DNA of 64,000 bases from Erodium maritimum (GCA_963921825.1 OY997588.1:85441043-85505042); one strand, 5' to 3'; counted from the stretch's first letter, positions 35,040 to 48,367 are shown. A program made the numbers and translations. The notes: generated from the letters alone by a model not told the origin.

Positions 35040-36385
35040 TTATGAGGAGAAATCTAATAAAAACTCCTCTTATCCTAAAAACTGTGTGAACCAATCCTAG
35101 CCATACACTTTTAAGATCCAATATTCATCATAATGCCACATCATCACCCCAATTCTAGCCAAAACTAGCACCACTTTCTTCATTTCTTACACAAGCAATG
35201 ACATAATTGTAATAGCATGGTGCCATGTGGACAAGTATAGATTTTTTTCTTCAACAATTCACTAATTTAATCATTCCCGCTTTGTTTCAACTCCGATTAG
35301 CTTCAAAGTTGCACCAATATTTTTCTGTTTCCAAGGGTTTTAAATCAAGATCAGTCATGAATATATTTTGAAGCACGAAAATAAAAAAAGTTATATTGAG
35401 GTGATAAAAATAATGTTCAATGTTGATAAATTTTCACTAATAATTTTTTTATATCGGGGTATCTAACTAGTGCTAAATGTTGATAAAAACCATGTAATGA
35501 GGTGATAAAAAACAATAATGAGGTGATAAAGACGTGTACAAATTTGATAACAAGTGCGATAAAATAGAGTGTGTTGATAAAAAAAACATGTGATAGGGTG
35601 ATAAAACACATGTAATTTAGTGATAAACATAGTGTTTAATGTTGATAAAATTAGTGCTTAGTGTTCATAAAAAAACATGTGATGAGGTGATAAAAATCAT
35701 GTTCGGTTTTGGAAAATGAGGTGATAAAACTACTATTCAGTGTGATAAAACCAGTGTAAAGTGTTGATAAAAAGTTCCCAGATATAAATTTTTTTAAATC
35801 ATCCCCGGAATAATTTATTTTTTTCTTGCTTTAAAACACATTCACCACTGATATTGACAGAAAGCCCTTAAAAAACGAAGATATTAGCAAGTTTGAAGCC
35901 AATCGGAGTTTAAACGAAGCAGAAAAAATTAAATCATGTTTAGTTTTGAAAAATGAGGTATAAACCTAGTGTCCAGAGTTGATAAAACCAGTGTAAAGTG
36001 TTGATAAAACCAGTGTAAAGTGTTGATAAAAATTACCCAGATATAATTTTTTTTAAATCATCCCCAAAGTAATTTTTTTTCGTGCTTCAAAATATATTCA
36101 TGATTGATCTTGATAGAAATCCCTTGAAAAAACAAAAATATTGGCGCAAGTTTGAAGCCAATCGGATTTCAAACAAAGCGGAAAAAATTAAATTTGTGAA
36201 TTGGTAAAAAAAATATAACAGTTTTACCAAAAAAACCCCTACAACTGACCAAAAAAATGCTGTTTTTTCAGTCAACAACTCAATTGGATCCCATCCATGC
36301 ATTGTTAAATTGGATGGCTTGGATTGGTTCACACGGTTTTTACGTTAAGAGGTGGTTTCTATTTGATTTCTTCTCTGACTAGTAT
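35040..36385. mobile_element. Foldback element with long paired arms
   Basis: The outer arms pair around GAGAAATCTAATAAAAAC and CTGTGTGAACCAATCC at the left, with the inverse (GGATTGGTTCACACGG, GATTTCTTCTC) at about 36310-36385. Inner arms pair between 35230-35400 and 36060-36215 (CTTTGTTTCAACTCCGATT against AATCGGATTTCAAACAAAG). Between them TGATAAAA-type motifs recur many times, and a roughly 240-bp unit is tandemly duplicated (about 35695-35940 and 35935-36195). No transposase frame exists. It resembles foldback or Mutator-type non-autonomous elements; a TATTATGA motif is found near both ends but is not a clean duplication. Confidence 0.65.
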
Positions 36386-37681
36386 TATGACTTGTACAAT
36401 GACTTTATTATGTATGTATGAGTTTATTGTTGTAGTTTTTATTTGTGTGGTCCCTCGCGATTAAGAATTTGGGTACTTAGTTCATGTCTGTAGTTGGGGG
36501 TCAATGTCGTCTTACATTTATGGTCTATCGATATCCAAGATATATTTGAGCCTTTATCAGCGGGTATTGTAAAGGATCTGACCGTTGCAGTGTAGAAAGG
36601 GACAAGTGTATATCGATGGGTATATTTTGTGTATCGATCGAGAAATAGAGTGTTTTGTGTTGTCTTTAATGGCAAGCTTTTATGTTGGGATTTCTGTCTA
36701 TCACACACACACACTAACTGGACCGGAGGGATGGATGGAGGAGAATAAATTCCTTCTCACCTACCTAGATACACTACACACTACGCTACACTACACTACA
36801 CTACACTACACTACACTACACTACACTACACTACACTACACTACACTACACTACACTACACGTGACTACACAGTCACTACAATACTACATACACACATAT
36901 TCCACTATTTCCCCCCATAAATAAGCATATTCCCCCTCTTCACATCATCTTGTCACTAAACAGAACTCATCTAATCTTGTGCTTATCATCTTCATTCATT
37001 CACCTGTTATACCCACCGCTGAAATAATGGCCCAAGACCTAGAACATTAGAGGAGGGTTCTAAAATTTCAGAATATGAAGACTAGTCTACTTATGATACA
37101 AGTGAGTGCGGTTTAGATTATGGAAGACCTGAGGACGGTGGACAAATCGGAATGGACAAGCCTTGAGCAGAGAAATGCGGATGAACTCATAGAGAAACTT
37201 CTTGTCCTTCAAGACTTCATAGTGTCATTCACAACATCGGAATGAATAAAGGGCGATCGAGCAAGTTTGTTTGTATTTTATCGAAAAGTAGACCACAATT
37301 TTCAAGTATGTGTGGGTCTTTATTGTAATAAGTAGGGTTGACGTGTAATGAACGAATGTTCAATATGTGTAATGAATGAAACATTGTAATGAATGTTTAA
37401 TATTTAGTTGCATATGATTATCATTTTAGAGAATGACTAGTGTATCTCGATGTTTTTTGTGTTGAAAGGTTCTTGATATGTTTCTCGATCGTCCAAGAAC
37501 TCACAGACGATCGAGAAACACACATGTATATCTTATATGGTAAACATGTTGAAATGATTATGATTTTCTCGATCAGTCCTTCTTTATTTGACCGTGGTAT
37601 TGAAAATACAGTGATTTTTAAATAGACACTGTTCTGAGGCCATCGTACCAGGTTACTTAGCCTTATCAAGAGCTAGTGCCA
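36386..37681. other. Spacer with a pentanucleotide tract; no supported gene
   Basis: A (CTACA)n tract of 16 or so units lies at 36777-36860. At 37065-37248 a plus frame with LRTVDKSEWTSLEQRNADEL looks coding-like but is short and interrupted by a TAG, so it may be a gene or transposon remnant. A perfect hairpin lies at 37480-37519. Confidence 0.45.
36777..36860 (+). repeat. (CTACA)n microsatellite
   Basis: A nearly perfect pentanucleotide array. The Thr/Leu/His-rich frame across it is an artefact of the repeat. Confidence 0.9.
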
Positions 37682-38142
37682 TTTTTTTTAAAGGATAAAA
37701 TTATTATTGCTCACTCAACCATTGGTTACAAGAAGAAACCTAAGGCTAGATATCATAATTGACCTCTGAAAACAAACATCAAGAACAACAAATAAAAACA
37801 CGAAACAGAATAGGAGCTCCCGACCCAAAAATCACTTGGGAATCTTGACCAAGCTACCCTTTAGGCACTAGGCTGGATTAGAAGCCTAATATGAGAATGA
37901 GACTCATTTTCCAGCAAATTAGCATACCACGCCAGCCCATAAGAAAAATGTTGCACTTTCATCACTACCGTGTCAATTCCACACATTTGTTTTTCGAACA
38001 GAGCAGAATTACACAACAGCCATAAATACCAAATACCCTGTTTGCTCCCAAGCTACCCTCCATCGCTTGCTTACCAAGCCTTTCCAACAACATAATAAAG
38101 CTCAAACCGTTCCACGCATAACCCATCTGACCCCCCACCACA

Positions 38143-41100
38143 TGTAATAACCACTCCCGGTCAACGCCAGTCAAATCTGCGAAAAACAGGAAAATTTAAA
38201 TATTTTCAGCAGACACTTGATTGAACCTAAATTTGACCCTGAGGGTCATACCGGACTTAAATTGACCCCGATATCGACCAAAGTGAGTTCCGGGGGACTC
38301 AGGGCAACTTTCTGATCAATTTGGGAAATGTTGACTTTTCACTGGAAAAGTCAACCGAGCGACGTTTTGGTCCATTCGAGGACCGTTTTGGGTCCAAAAA
38401 GCTTAGCCGTCGTCGCAGCGGTCTTAGTTGAGCCGTTTCCTTGTAGCCCGTCAAGTTTCGTAATTTCTTGGAAAAAGTGCCCGTTCGGGGCCCGAAACAT
38501 CTGAATTTCGCGAATCTGATTGGAAAATATCTAGTAGATAGTTTTCAAAAATGTGTGGGACCCACCTTGCCACCTGTCAAACAAGTGGTGGTGTTAGGTT
38601 TTGGGACAAGACAAGACAAGACTTTGATGGTTAGTTTTGCTTTTTAAAGTGTTATTTTTTTTAATAAAACAAAAGGGAAATAAGATGATACACGTCCATT
38701 TCAAAAAAAGAAGAAGAAAAGGGTAGGTTTTAGAGAGAGAAAATGAGTTAGGAGAAAAGGAGAGAAAAGAGAAGAGGCTTGGGGAATTTGTGACGTTTCT
38801 CGATCATCCGACCGGTGGATCGTCTCAACGATAGAAGAATCGAGTTCGCACCGTCATTCTCTACGGTGAGCACCTAACCGATTTTCGTTTTCGAAAGTTC
38901 TAATTTTAGGTTTTGAGTTTAAACGATTCAAATATGGTTGGGTTTTGTTTAAGTTTGGTTTAAAGATGATTGGTTGAGGTTTGGAGTTCGTTAGGAACGT
39001 TTTGGGGCGAAAAGGGAATTTTTCCCATTGTGGCCATGTGGGGCCCACGTGCCCGGGTATCAGGTTTTTGTGTTCGGGTGGTTTAGAACGTTCCCTGGAT
39101 CATTAATCCACAACCGGATCGAAATTTGGAATTAAATTGCAAAAGTTGCATTTATCGGGTTTAGAAACTTTAAACGCTAATTAATTGACTCGGAAGTCGG
39201 AATTCGATTCCGTCGAGTGCCTTGGGACCCTTGAATTATTCTAAGACCGTATAAACGAAAACGGGAATTTTTGGAGCCCCGGAAGGGCATTTACAAAACC
39301 CGGGCAGATTCGCCATGTCGGGCAAATCGGGCCTTTTCGGGTCCAATATCGACAATGTCGAGTAATTGGAGAGTTTGGGAGTGATCGACATTGTTGGGGT
39401 TACTTTTGGGCGTCAGGTTTATTAAAATTCAGCATTATGCCTGCAAGCTTAAAAGCGTTTAAAATTGTGTTCTTTTAGATCGTGCTGCGGACCGGGGCCA
39501 AGGAAAGCTAGGCGAGTGACGGAGATCACGCCGGGGCTTATTTGGGCACTTTTGGAGAACATGCACGAGGTAGGGAAAAGTAGCCGGATTTCGGCCCTGA
39601 CTAGGGAAAGTTAACAGTAGAAATGCATGTGACACTGGGTTGTCGTGGGTTAAGTGAGTTATCGAATATTAGAAAGGCATGATACGGGAACGTAGCGAAT
39701 ATTGGAAATGCATGTGACACTTAGTAGTGTCGTAGGAGCAGAGAACTTAGCGATATTGGAATTACTGGAGGCATATGACCATGCCTGGAGGTTGATTGTG
39801 AACTTATCGGTACTAGGAGTACTGGAGGCATATGACCTTGCCCGGAGGTTGATTGTTTAATTTATGTCTTGGGTGGCCATGAGAGCCCGTGTATTATTGT
39901 TGGTGTCTTGGGTGGCCATGAGAGCCCGTACTTTACTGTTGTGTCTTGGGTGGCCATGAGTGCCCGTGGGGTTGTCGAACCCGTGTCTTTATTTTTGGTG
40001 TGCCTTGGGAGGCCATGAGTGCCCGTGGGGTTGTTGAACCCGTATTGTTACTGTCGATGTATCTTGGGTGGCCATGAGTGCCCGTGGGGTTGTTGAGCCC
40101 GTGAGTTATGGTTGTTGTGTCTTGGGAGGCCGTGAGTGCCCGTGGGGTTGTTGAGCCCTTGAGTTATGGTTGGTGTGTCTTGGGAGGCCATGACTGCCCG
40201 TGGGGTTGTTGAGCCCGTGAGTTATGGTTGGTGTGTCTTGGGAGGCCGTGCGTGCCTGTGGGGTTGTTGAGCCCGTGAGTTACTGTTGGTGTGTCTTTGG
40301 TGGCCATGAGTGCTCGTGGGGTTGTTGAGCCCGTGAGTTACTATTGGTGTGTCTTGGGTGGCCATGAGTGCCCGTGGGGTTGTTGAGCCCCTGAGTTATG
40401 GTGGGTGTGTCTTGGGAGGCCGTGAGTGCCCGTGGGGTTGTTGAGTCCGTGTTTTACTATTGGTGTCTTGGGTGGCCATGAGTGCATGTGGAGTGCTGAA
40501 CCTGTGTTGTTGCTGCTTGTTGAACTTTGCTTGTGATTGTGATTGTGCTTGCCCGAGGTTAGTGACCCGACTGTGTGTCGGGAAGTGGTGTGGACTTTGG
40601 CTGGCTTACCTGACAGGGATCGGTAAGTTTCGAGCGTTCTTTGGTTGGCCTGACCGAGTTCGAGTCTCGAGAGGTTGCGAGCGTTCTTTGGCTGGCTTGA
40701 CCGAGTTCGAGTCTCGGGAAGTTGCGAGCGTTCTTTGGCTATCCTGACCGAGTTCGAGTCTCGGGAGGTTGTGAGAGTGTTTAGGCAATGAGAGGGCAGC
40801 TCCCCTTCCGACTAGCTATCGGAAAAGCAGCGCTGTATATATCGCCAACAGGTCGACCGCCTGGAGCCTGACAGGGATCGGCAAAGCGCGTGGGGCAGGC
40901 TCGAGCCCAGCCGGTTAGCAACCGGCACTGAGCAGCTGACAGGAGTGCGATCCTTTGTGATCTTGTTTAGTGTGCGATCCTTTGTGATCTTGGGTGTTGC
41001 GTGGTGGTCTGTCGTGTCTTTGGAGGAGGTCGTCAATCGTTGTGTCGGGTCTACCTTACGTGTCCGAGTGTTGAGTCGGCTGAGGAAAGTATCAGTGTGT

Positions 41101-41503
41101 GGGTGTCGATCGGGTTACTTGAGTTTGGGGATGGTGTTCCCGGTGTTGAGTTGGTTGTTCGTGTTACCGGCATTGTCTGATAATTATGCCGTAGTCAGTC
41201 TGTTATCCGTGGTGGTGAACAAACGCTCACCCCTAGCTGCTTTTCCTACAGGTACCGGTCGCAGGTTGGACTAGGTGTGCTTCCGAAGCTTGAAGAGCTG
41301 GGAGCGGGATTCTGGGTTTATTTTGAGTCTAGCGACGGATACCATACTTTTGTCCACTTGTTGGGACGTGTTTAAAGTTGTAAATATTATTTTGTTGAAC
41401 AAATGGTGATTTTAAAGTGTTTTAATGAAAAAAGGGTTCAAAGTGTTTTATTGTTTTAAAAGTTCACGTCCTGAGTTCCGTTTACTGAAATTGGGGCGTG
41501 ACA
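38143..41503 (+). mobile_element. Solo LTR copy C (3361 bp) inside the LINE
   Basis: It starts TGTAATAACCACTCCC and ends TTGGGGCGTGACA. Perfect 5-bp duplications CCACA lie at 38138-38142 and 41504-41508, inside LINE sequence. It aligns with copy A over most of its length, with a donor-like CTACG|GTGAGC near 38863, the 55-60 bp array at 39860-40500, a private array at 40600-40770 (GAGTTCGAGTCTCGGGAGGT) and the acceptor-like TTTTCCTACAG at about 41241-41251. No coding region is present. Confidence 0.8.
39860..40500 (+). repeat. Tandem array of about 55-60 bp units in LTR copy C
   Basis: About eleven units containing TTGGGTGGCCATGAGTGCCC, GTGGGGTTGTTGAGCCCGTG and AGTTATGGTTGGTGTG follow one another with small differences. 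It is the longest version of the array shared by this LTR family. Confidence 0.8.
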
Positions 41504-41873
41504 CCACACCATCACCCTACTCCAACAAACCCATGCCACCTGACAGTGCAGCAATACATGCTCAGTCGTTTCAAAATCAACTATACACGTGGAACACATC
41601 ATTTGATTTAGAGGAAGCCAGAGCCCTCGATCCTCCAAGAAACGTGTAGTAGGAAAACACAATGTACTGCTAACCAAACCATCGCATAAAAATTGGGTGG
41701 TACTTTAGACTGTTAGTCTTAGTGGCCGTAGTTCAATCCTAAATGTCCAAATGTATATATTATCATTATCAATAAAATTAAAGCGGCTTTATATTACTTA
41801 TGTGTTGGAGTAATATATCGATGTGTGCTCTGATCTATGCCCACCATGCGAATAAAACCATAGATCGAGATAG

Positions 41874-43561
41874 TGTAGGGTCTCGAGGTAGGGTTGGAGA
41901 TGAACCAACTCGCAGCGGAAAATCAATGAAAACCAAGAGACAATTAAAACCATGAAACAACTAACAAAGAATGGATTAACAAGAGAAAAATTCAGCACTA
42001 GTTCTTACCAAAACAAGAACACTGGTTAACGAATGATTGGCTTGAGTCTCCAAGACGCCTACGTATCCACATGGGAATCAAAGCCACGTAGTTCTTCTCC
42101 TTGAGGACTCAAGAACACAAAAATGGAGGTGGGAGCTTGCAAAACCCGAAATTGCAAGGGAAGGGAGAGAGACGTTGTATTTCCTATTCTTGTCTTGTGT
42201 TTGTTATGTTGAAAAAAGATGACTTAAACATAACAAAACCCATACTTGTCCAACTAAAGGCATGGGACAAGTATGGTGTCAAGTAAGGTGTAAATAGGAC
42301 AAAGTATGGCAAGATAAGATTGGGTTAGGTGGTGAATCACCAACACCATAATCCTTGTCTTGCTTGCTTAGTACTAATTAATCAAGACTTGATTAATTAG
42401 TTCCATGGGCCTTGGTTGCATGGGCCTTTCATGGGCCTCTTGGAATATGGCCCGTGGCCATTTCCAACGAGGTCCCGTGATTCGCTCATCACCTCCAAAC
42501 CTTCCATACCGGAAATGTCCAACATTATCCGACGCGATCAATCCCAAGACTCCAAGCCTTGTCTCGATCCGTAAAGTCCTATTCACTTACGGGCACATGA
42601 CCCAAAACCCAGTTTTGGTCATGTCCCGAGACAACTCCCTTTTGGCCATTCTCCATAAATGTGTCAATGAGTTTCATCCTCCGGTGTGACCCTTAGGTTT
42701 ATGCATGTCAATAGATCAACGTAAAATACCACTTTACTTGATCATATTTAAGTGGCAACTAACGAGACTTTAGTATTGCCTGACACTACATAATGAATCG
42801 ACCCTGTCGATTCTAACCTTTCCGTCGTCCCTGTCATTATCCTTTTATCTCCGATATCCTGATTGAGATAAGGCATAGAGCCGTCATCCTTATTATTCTC
42901 AATCACCGTTCCTTGATATGTGAGATGACTGAAGATATGATACCCAGTATCATGTGCATGGCCATGCTATTCTTCCAGTCACTCTCGATCAAGCAGCCGA
43001 GAACCGATATCTTTCCCATACCTTAGTATGAGGGATAAATCCCTTAGCCGTCTTTCGTGTCACTCATGTAGCCCGTCCCCAAGCCAATCCTGGCCGTTAT
43101 GGAAGCCCTGTTACGGACAACGTTAGGCTCAGGTCAAACTCAGTTGTTGACTACATAGCGATCACAAAGACTCCTTGGTCTAAGGATACATGACAAGCTA
43201 CAACACTGAATATGTTCATGACTTAATCTATGGCACATATTCAGGGCGGGTCGTCCAATATCATGTCCCACATGATATCTATGATCAGACTCCGGAATCC
43301 CATTCCAATGACTAACAGAACGTAAGCCATAAAGAGCCATCTTTCATACTAGTCGCTTCTAGTGAAGCTTTGTTGACTAGGGACCCATCGAGTGTGATCT
43401 ATCTCGATCTATGGTTCTATTCGCATGGTGGGCATAGATCAGAGCACACATCGATATATTACTCCAACACATAAGTAATATAAAGCCGCTTTAATTTTAT
43501 TGCTAACGATGATATATACATTTGGACATTTAGGATTGAACTACGGGCACTAAGACTAACA
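41874..43561 (-). mobile_element. Inverted solo LTR of the same copia family within the 5' LTR
   Basis: The block runs from TGTAGGGTCTCGAGG to AGACTAACA, the inverse of the host LTR, and is 1688 bp. Perfect 5-bp duplications GATAG lie at 41869-41873 and 43562-43566, about 160 bp into the host LTR. This proves that a relative jumped into the resident LTR in opposite orientation and then lost its interior by LTR-LTR recombination. Confidence 0.88.
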
Positions 43562-45090
43562 GATAGATCACGCTCGATGGGTTCCTAGTCAACAAAGCTT
43601 TACTAGAAGCGACTAGTATGAAAGATGGCTCTTTATGGCTTACGTTCTGTTAGGCATTGGAATGAGATTCCAGAGTCTGATCATAGATATCATGTGGGAC
43701 ATGATATTGGACGACCCGACATGAATATGTGCCATAGATCAAGTCATGAACATATTCATTGTCGTAGCTTGTCATGTATCCTTAGACCAAGGAGTGTTTG
43801 TGATCGCTATGTAGTCAACAACTGAGTTTGACCTGAGCCTAACGTTGTCTGTAACAAGGCTTCCATAACAGCCAGGATTGGCTTGGGGACAGGCTACATG
43901 AGTGACACGAAAGACGGCTAATGGATTTATCCCTCATACTAAGGTATGAGAAAGATATCGGTTCTCGGCCGCTTGATTGAGAGTGACTGAAAGAATAGCA
44001 TGGCCATGCACATGATATTGGGTATCATATATTCAGTCATCTCACATATCAAGGAACAGTGATTGAGAATAATAAGGATGACGGCTCTATGCCTTATCTC
44101 AATCAGGATATCGGAGATAAAAGGATAATGACAGGGGCGACGGAAAGGTTAGAATCGATAGGGTCGATTCGTTATGCAGTGTCAGGCAATACTAAAGTCT
44201 CGTTAGTTCCCACTTAAATAGGATCAAGTAAAATGAGATTTTACGTTGATCTATTGACATGCATAAACCTAAGGGTCACACCGGAGGATGAAACTCATTG
44301 ACACATTTATGGAGAATGGCCAAAAGGGAGTTGTCTCGGGACATGACCAAAACTGGGTTTTGGGTCATGTGCCCGTAAGTGAATAGGACTTTACGGATCG
44401 AGACAAGGCTTGGAGTCTTGGGATTGATCGCGTCGGATAATGTTGGACATTTCCGGTATGGAAGGCTTGGAGGCGATGAGCGAATCACGGGACCTCGTTG
44501 GAAATGGCGACGGCCATGTTCCAAGAGGCCCATGAAAGGCCCATGCAACCAAGGCCCATGGAACTAATTAATCAAGTCTTGATTAATTAGTACTAAGTAA
44601 GCAAGACAAGGATTAAGGTGTTGGTGATTCACCACCTAACCCAATTTTGTGTTGCCATACTTTGTCCTATTTACACCTTACTTGTCACCATGCTTGTCAC
44701 ATGCCTTTAGTTGGACAAGTATGGGTTTTGTTATGTTTAAATCATCTTTTTTCAACATAACAAACACAAGACAAGAATAGGAAACACAACTTCTCTCTCC
44801 CTTCCCTTGCAATTTCGGGTTTGGCAAGCTCCCACCTCCATTTTTGTATTCTTGAGTCCTCAAAGAGAAGAACTACGTGGCTTTGATTCCCATGTGGATA
44901 CATAGGCGTCTTGGAGACTCAAGCCAATCATTCGTTACCCGGTTTTCTTGTTTTGGTAAGAAATAGTGCTGAATTTTTCTCTTGTGAATCCATTCTTTGT
45001 TAGTTGTTTCATGGTTTAATCGTCTCTTGGTTTTCATTGATTTTCCGCTGCGAGTTGGTTCATCTCCAATCCTACCTTGAGGCCCAACAG

Positions 45091-45102
45091 TGGTATCAGA
45101 GC
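45091..45102 (+). other. Primer-binding site (initiator tRNA-Met type)
   Basis: TGGTATCAGAGC lies one base after the end of the 5' LTR. It is complementary to the 3' end of initiator methionine tRNA, the usual primer of plant Ty1/copia elements. Confidence 0.92.
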
Positions 45103-45381
45103 CGTGCTACCTTCGGGATTCACAAGACGGTGTTCAAAGTTTCGGTTTTGCTTGAAAGTTTCGTTTTTGGCATGTTGTTTTGCTAAATTGTTTGATAACA
45201 TGTTTTTAATTCTTTTTTATGGATTTAATGCATGTAAAATGAATTTTTGAAAATTATTTCAAATCTGGAAATTTTGAAAAAAATTTGATTTTTCGGGTCT
45301 CGGGAGCGGGACTCTCGTGGAGCCGAAACCGGGACCGAACGGGGCTCCGTTGGACGGAGCTAGGCCAAGCATGACCATTGG

Positions 45382-46330
45382 ATGGTGTATATGCCAATGC
45401 TAAACCATTTTGTTAGTTATGACAATTTTGGAACCATCATGACGAACTCGAAGATCAAATGTTCAAAAGTTTCATTTTTGAACGGTTTCGATAAACCGAG
45501 CATCAAAATTTTTGCTTTGCCAAGTGTCTTTGTCTTAGTATTGTATAATGTATATTGCATACCTACTTTTAGTAGGAATATTATATCTGTATCCGTGTTT
45601 GACAAAGAAGGATATAATGTTAATATTGAAAATGGAGTTTTCAATGTTCTATGCAATGATATGTTTAATACCAGTACTGACTTGGTTGGAGGATTGTACA
45701 TATTAGATATGGGTAACAATGCCTCAAGTTCTATATATTACGTTAATACCAAGAGGTCTAAATCCAATGATTTAAACCTAACTCTGTTATGGCATTGTCA
45801 TTGGGGCCGCATAAACAAGAAGCGCCTATCAGCATTTCAGAAGTGCGGACTTTCAGGTTCATTCGAATTCCATTCAATCGATAGGTGCGAGGTTTGTTTG
45901 ATGGGAAAAATGACTAAAGTGCCCTTTCTCGATCGCGATGAAAGGGCGTGTGAATTATTGGGGCTGATACACTCGAATGTGTGTAGACCAATAAGTTCAC
46001 TTGCCAGGAGGTGTTTTAGCTACTTTATCACATTTACTGATGATTACAGTAAATATGGTTATGTCTATTCGGTGAGACATAAGTCTGAAGCTTTTGATAA
46101 ATTCAAAGAGTTTAAGACTAAAGTAGAAAACCAGCTCGACAAAGATATTAAGGCACTTTGATTGGATCGAGGTGGAAAATACTTGACCACAGAGTTATTA
46201 GATCATCTAAAAGAGAATGAGATCCTTTTGGAATGGACTCCTCCTGGGACACTATAGTTGAAAGGTGTAGCCAAACGGAGAAATCAGACATTGTTAGACA
46301 ATGGTCTGTTCCATGATTAGTTGGACTGAT
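45382..46330 (+). pseudogene. Copia integrase fragment, broken
   Basis: The frame holds the GAG-pre-integrase zinc region (a WHCHWGRIN motif, then CEVCLMGKMTK) and the start of the integrase core with TDDYSKYGYVY. The first catalytic Asp, normally in an HSD motif, reads HSN here. The frame is closed by TGA at 46159 and another stop at 46256. The protein would have joined retrotransposon cDNA to host DNA; this copy cannot. Confidence 0.85.
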
Positions 46331-46439
46331 CTCCCAATCTCTTTCAAGGGTTATGCTCTAGAGACGATCGCATTCATAGTGAATCAGGCTTCGACGAAGG
46401 GTGTGGAAGGGACACCATTTTAAAAATGGTACGGGATGA

Positions 46440-47756
46440 TGCCCGCTTTGTCCTTCCTAAAGATTTGTGGTTGCGAGGCTTATGTGAAACATTTGGTTTC
46501 GACTAAGCTCGAACCAAGATCTGAGATATGCACCTTCGTGTGGTATCCCAAAGCAACAAGGGGATACTACTTCTACATTCCCATTGAGAACATGGTGTTT
46601 GTCGCTTGGGGTGGGGTCTTTATGGAAAATGAGTTTTGTTTCCAAAGACGTCATTGGGAGGACTGTGCATCTCGAAGAAATTAAGGATGGTACAGATCTA
46701 TCTAAACCAATTGACAACCCAGTAGAAAGGAGCCAGAGATTGTCGTAGAGTAAGAACCAATTCCTGTTACAATTCCGGAAGGTCCAAGGCAATTTGAAAG
46801 GATCAATCTTCCACCTCCAAGATATGGTATCCGGAGGTGACAATGAAGTCATGGTGGATCACGATGATCCATCCACCTTTAAGGAAGTCGTGGATGGGCC
46901 CGACTCCGAGTTATGGCTGGGAGCCATGAGGGAGGAAATGCAATCCATGTCGGACAACCGAGTCTGGGAACCGGTTGATCCCATCAATGGTGTGAGGACC
47001 ATTGGATGCAAATGGATCTTCAAGGTGAAGATGGACATGGACGGCAACCCTCTGACCTACAAAGCTCAACTGGTGGCGAAAGGTTATAAGAAGATCCAAT
47101 GAATTGACTATGAGGAAACCTTCTCCCTAGTGGCTATGGTCAAAATCGATCCAAATTCTTCTTGACATAACTGCGTATCATAATTACGAGATATGACAAG
47201 TGGATGTCAAAACCACTTTCCTAAATGGAAATTTGACTGAGTACGTTTGTATGTCTCGGCCTAAAGGTTTTGACGATCCGAAGAATAAGGGAAAGATTTA
47301 TAAGTTGTTGAAATCCATTTATGGATTGAAACGAACTTCTCGGAGTTGGATCCTTCGTTTTGATGAAGGTGTAATTGGATTTGGCTTAATCAAGAACGAG
47401 GATGAATCTTGCGTTTATAAGAAGGCTAGTGGGAGCAAGATTACCTTTCTGGTTCTCATTGAAAACGACATCCCAACCTTGCACGAGACTAAAGCTTGGT
47501 TGAGGAAGTGTTTTTCAATAAAGGACTTAGGCGATGCTTCTTATATCTTAAGGATTAAGATATGTAGAGATCGCACCAAGAGGGTCTTGGATTTAAGTCA
47601 GGGTACCTATGTGAACAAGGCATTGAGTAGGTTCTTAATGCTCGATTCAAAGAAAGGACTCTTACCCACTAGTCATGGCATTCATCTCAGCAAGACTCAG
47701 TGTCCTAAGACACCTGATGAGCTGAAAAGGATGATGAGAATCCTATGCGCCTGAGG
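46440..47756 (+). pseudogene. Copia reverse transcriptase fragment, broken
   Basis: Two frames (about 46794-47102 and 47200-47754) hold typical copia RT sequence: WKWIF-like CKWIFKVKMD, LVAKGYKK, DVKTTFLNGNL, SIYGLKRTSRSW and FSIKDLGDASYIL. A TGA at 47100 and frame changes interrupt it. Where the family has the catalytic YVDD motif the sequence reads IEND, so polymerase activity is lost. Confidence 0.87.
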
Positions 47757-47929
47757 GCAGGATCGATCATATATGCCATGACATGTATGAGACCGGCTGT
47801 CTCGTAAGCCTTATGATGTACCAGTAGACATCAGTCTAACCCAGGGAAAGATGATGCTGAACTAGTCGTCGAAGGATGAGTAGACGCTAGTTTTCCAAGA
47901 AAAATCCAGATGACTTTAGAAGTCAGTCA

Positions 47930-48310
47930 GGATATGAGTTTATGCTGAATGGCAGAGCTTTAGCTGGGAGAGCGTAAAGCAAGATACCATTGCCGAATCT
48001 ACAACAGAGGCAAAGTACATGGATGCTGAAGAGGCAGCTAAGGAGGCTATGTGGATTTGGAAATTCACGACAGGGTTGGGTGTAATTAAAAACCCATCCA
48101 GCCTGGTGAATCCATTTTGCGACAACACAAGGGCCATTGTGCAAGCTAAAAGCCCAGATCGCATAACAAATCCGAACATGTACTACAACGTATCCACCTA
48201 ATCAGAGAAATACTGAACTGAGGTGAAGTGAAGATAACCCATATTGCAACAGATGATAACATAGCCAACCCTTTGACTAAGGCAGTGTCGCTGCCTAAAC
48301 ATGTTAGACA
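47930..48310 (+). pseudogene. Copia RNase H fragment, broken
   Basis: Sequence resembling the SKQDTIAESTTEAKYMDAEE and KEAMWIWKF parts of copia RNase H is followed by a CDNTRAIVQAKSP motif. It is divided between frames and ends just before the polypurine tract. An A-to-G-rich decay pattern is not obvious; simple stops and frameshifts account for the loss. Confidence 0.8.
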
Positions 48311-48353
48311 TGTAAAGTCGATGGGGACATATTGGAGTTTAGATTGGAACTAG

Positions 48354-48367
48354 GGCAAGTGGGAGAT
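48354..48367 (+). other. Polypurine tract of the copia element
   Basis: GGCAAGTGGGAGAT lies immediately before the 3' LTR start at 48368, the position where plus-strand DNA synthesis is primed. Confidence 0.8.

Noticed and set aside
36585..36920. ORF with Thr-Leu-His-Tyr repeats
   Set aside because: It is a translation of the (CTACA)n microsatellite, not a repeat protein.
43625..43825. Paired 66-codon ORFs in copia LTR copies (also at 43140-43340)
   Set aside because: They are the same LTR sequence in two orientations; the frame is open by chance and has no domain.
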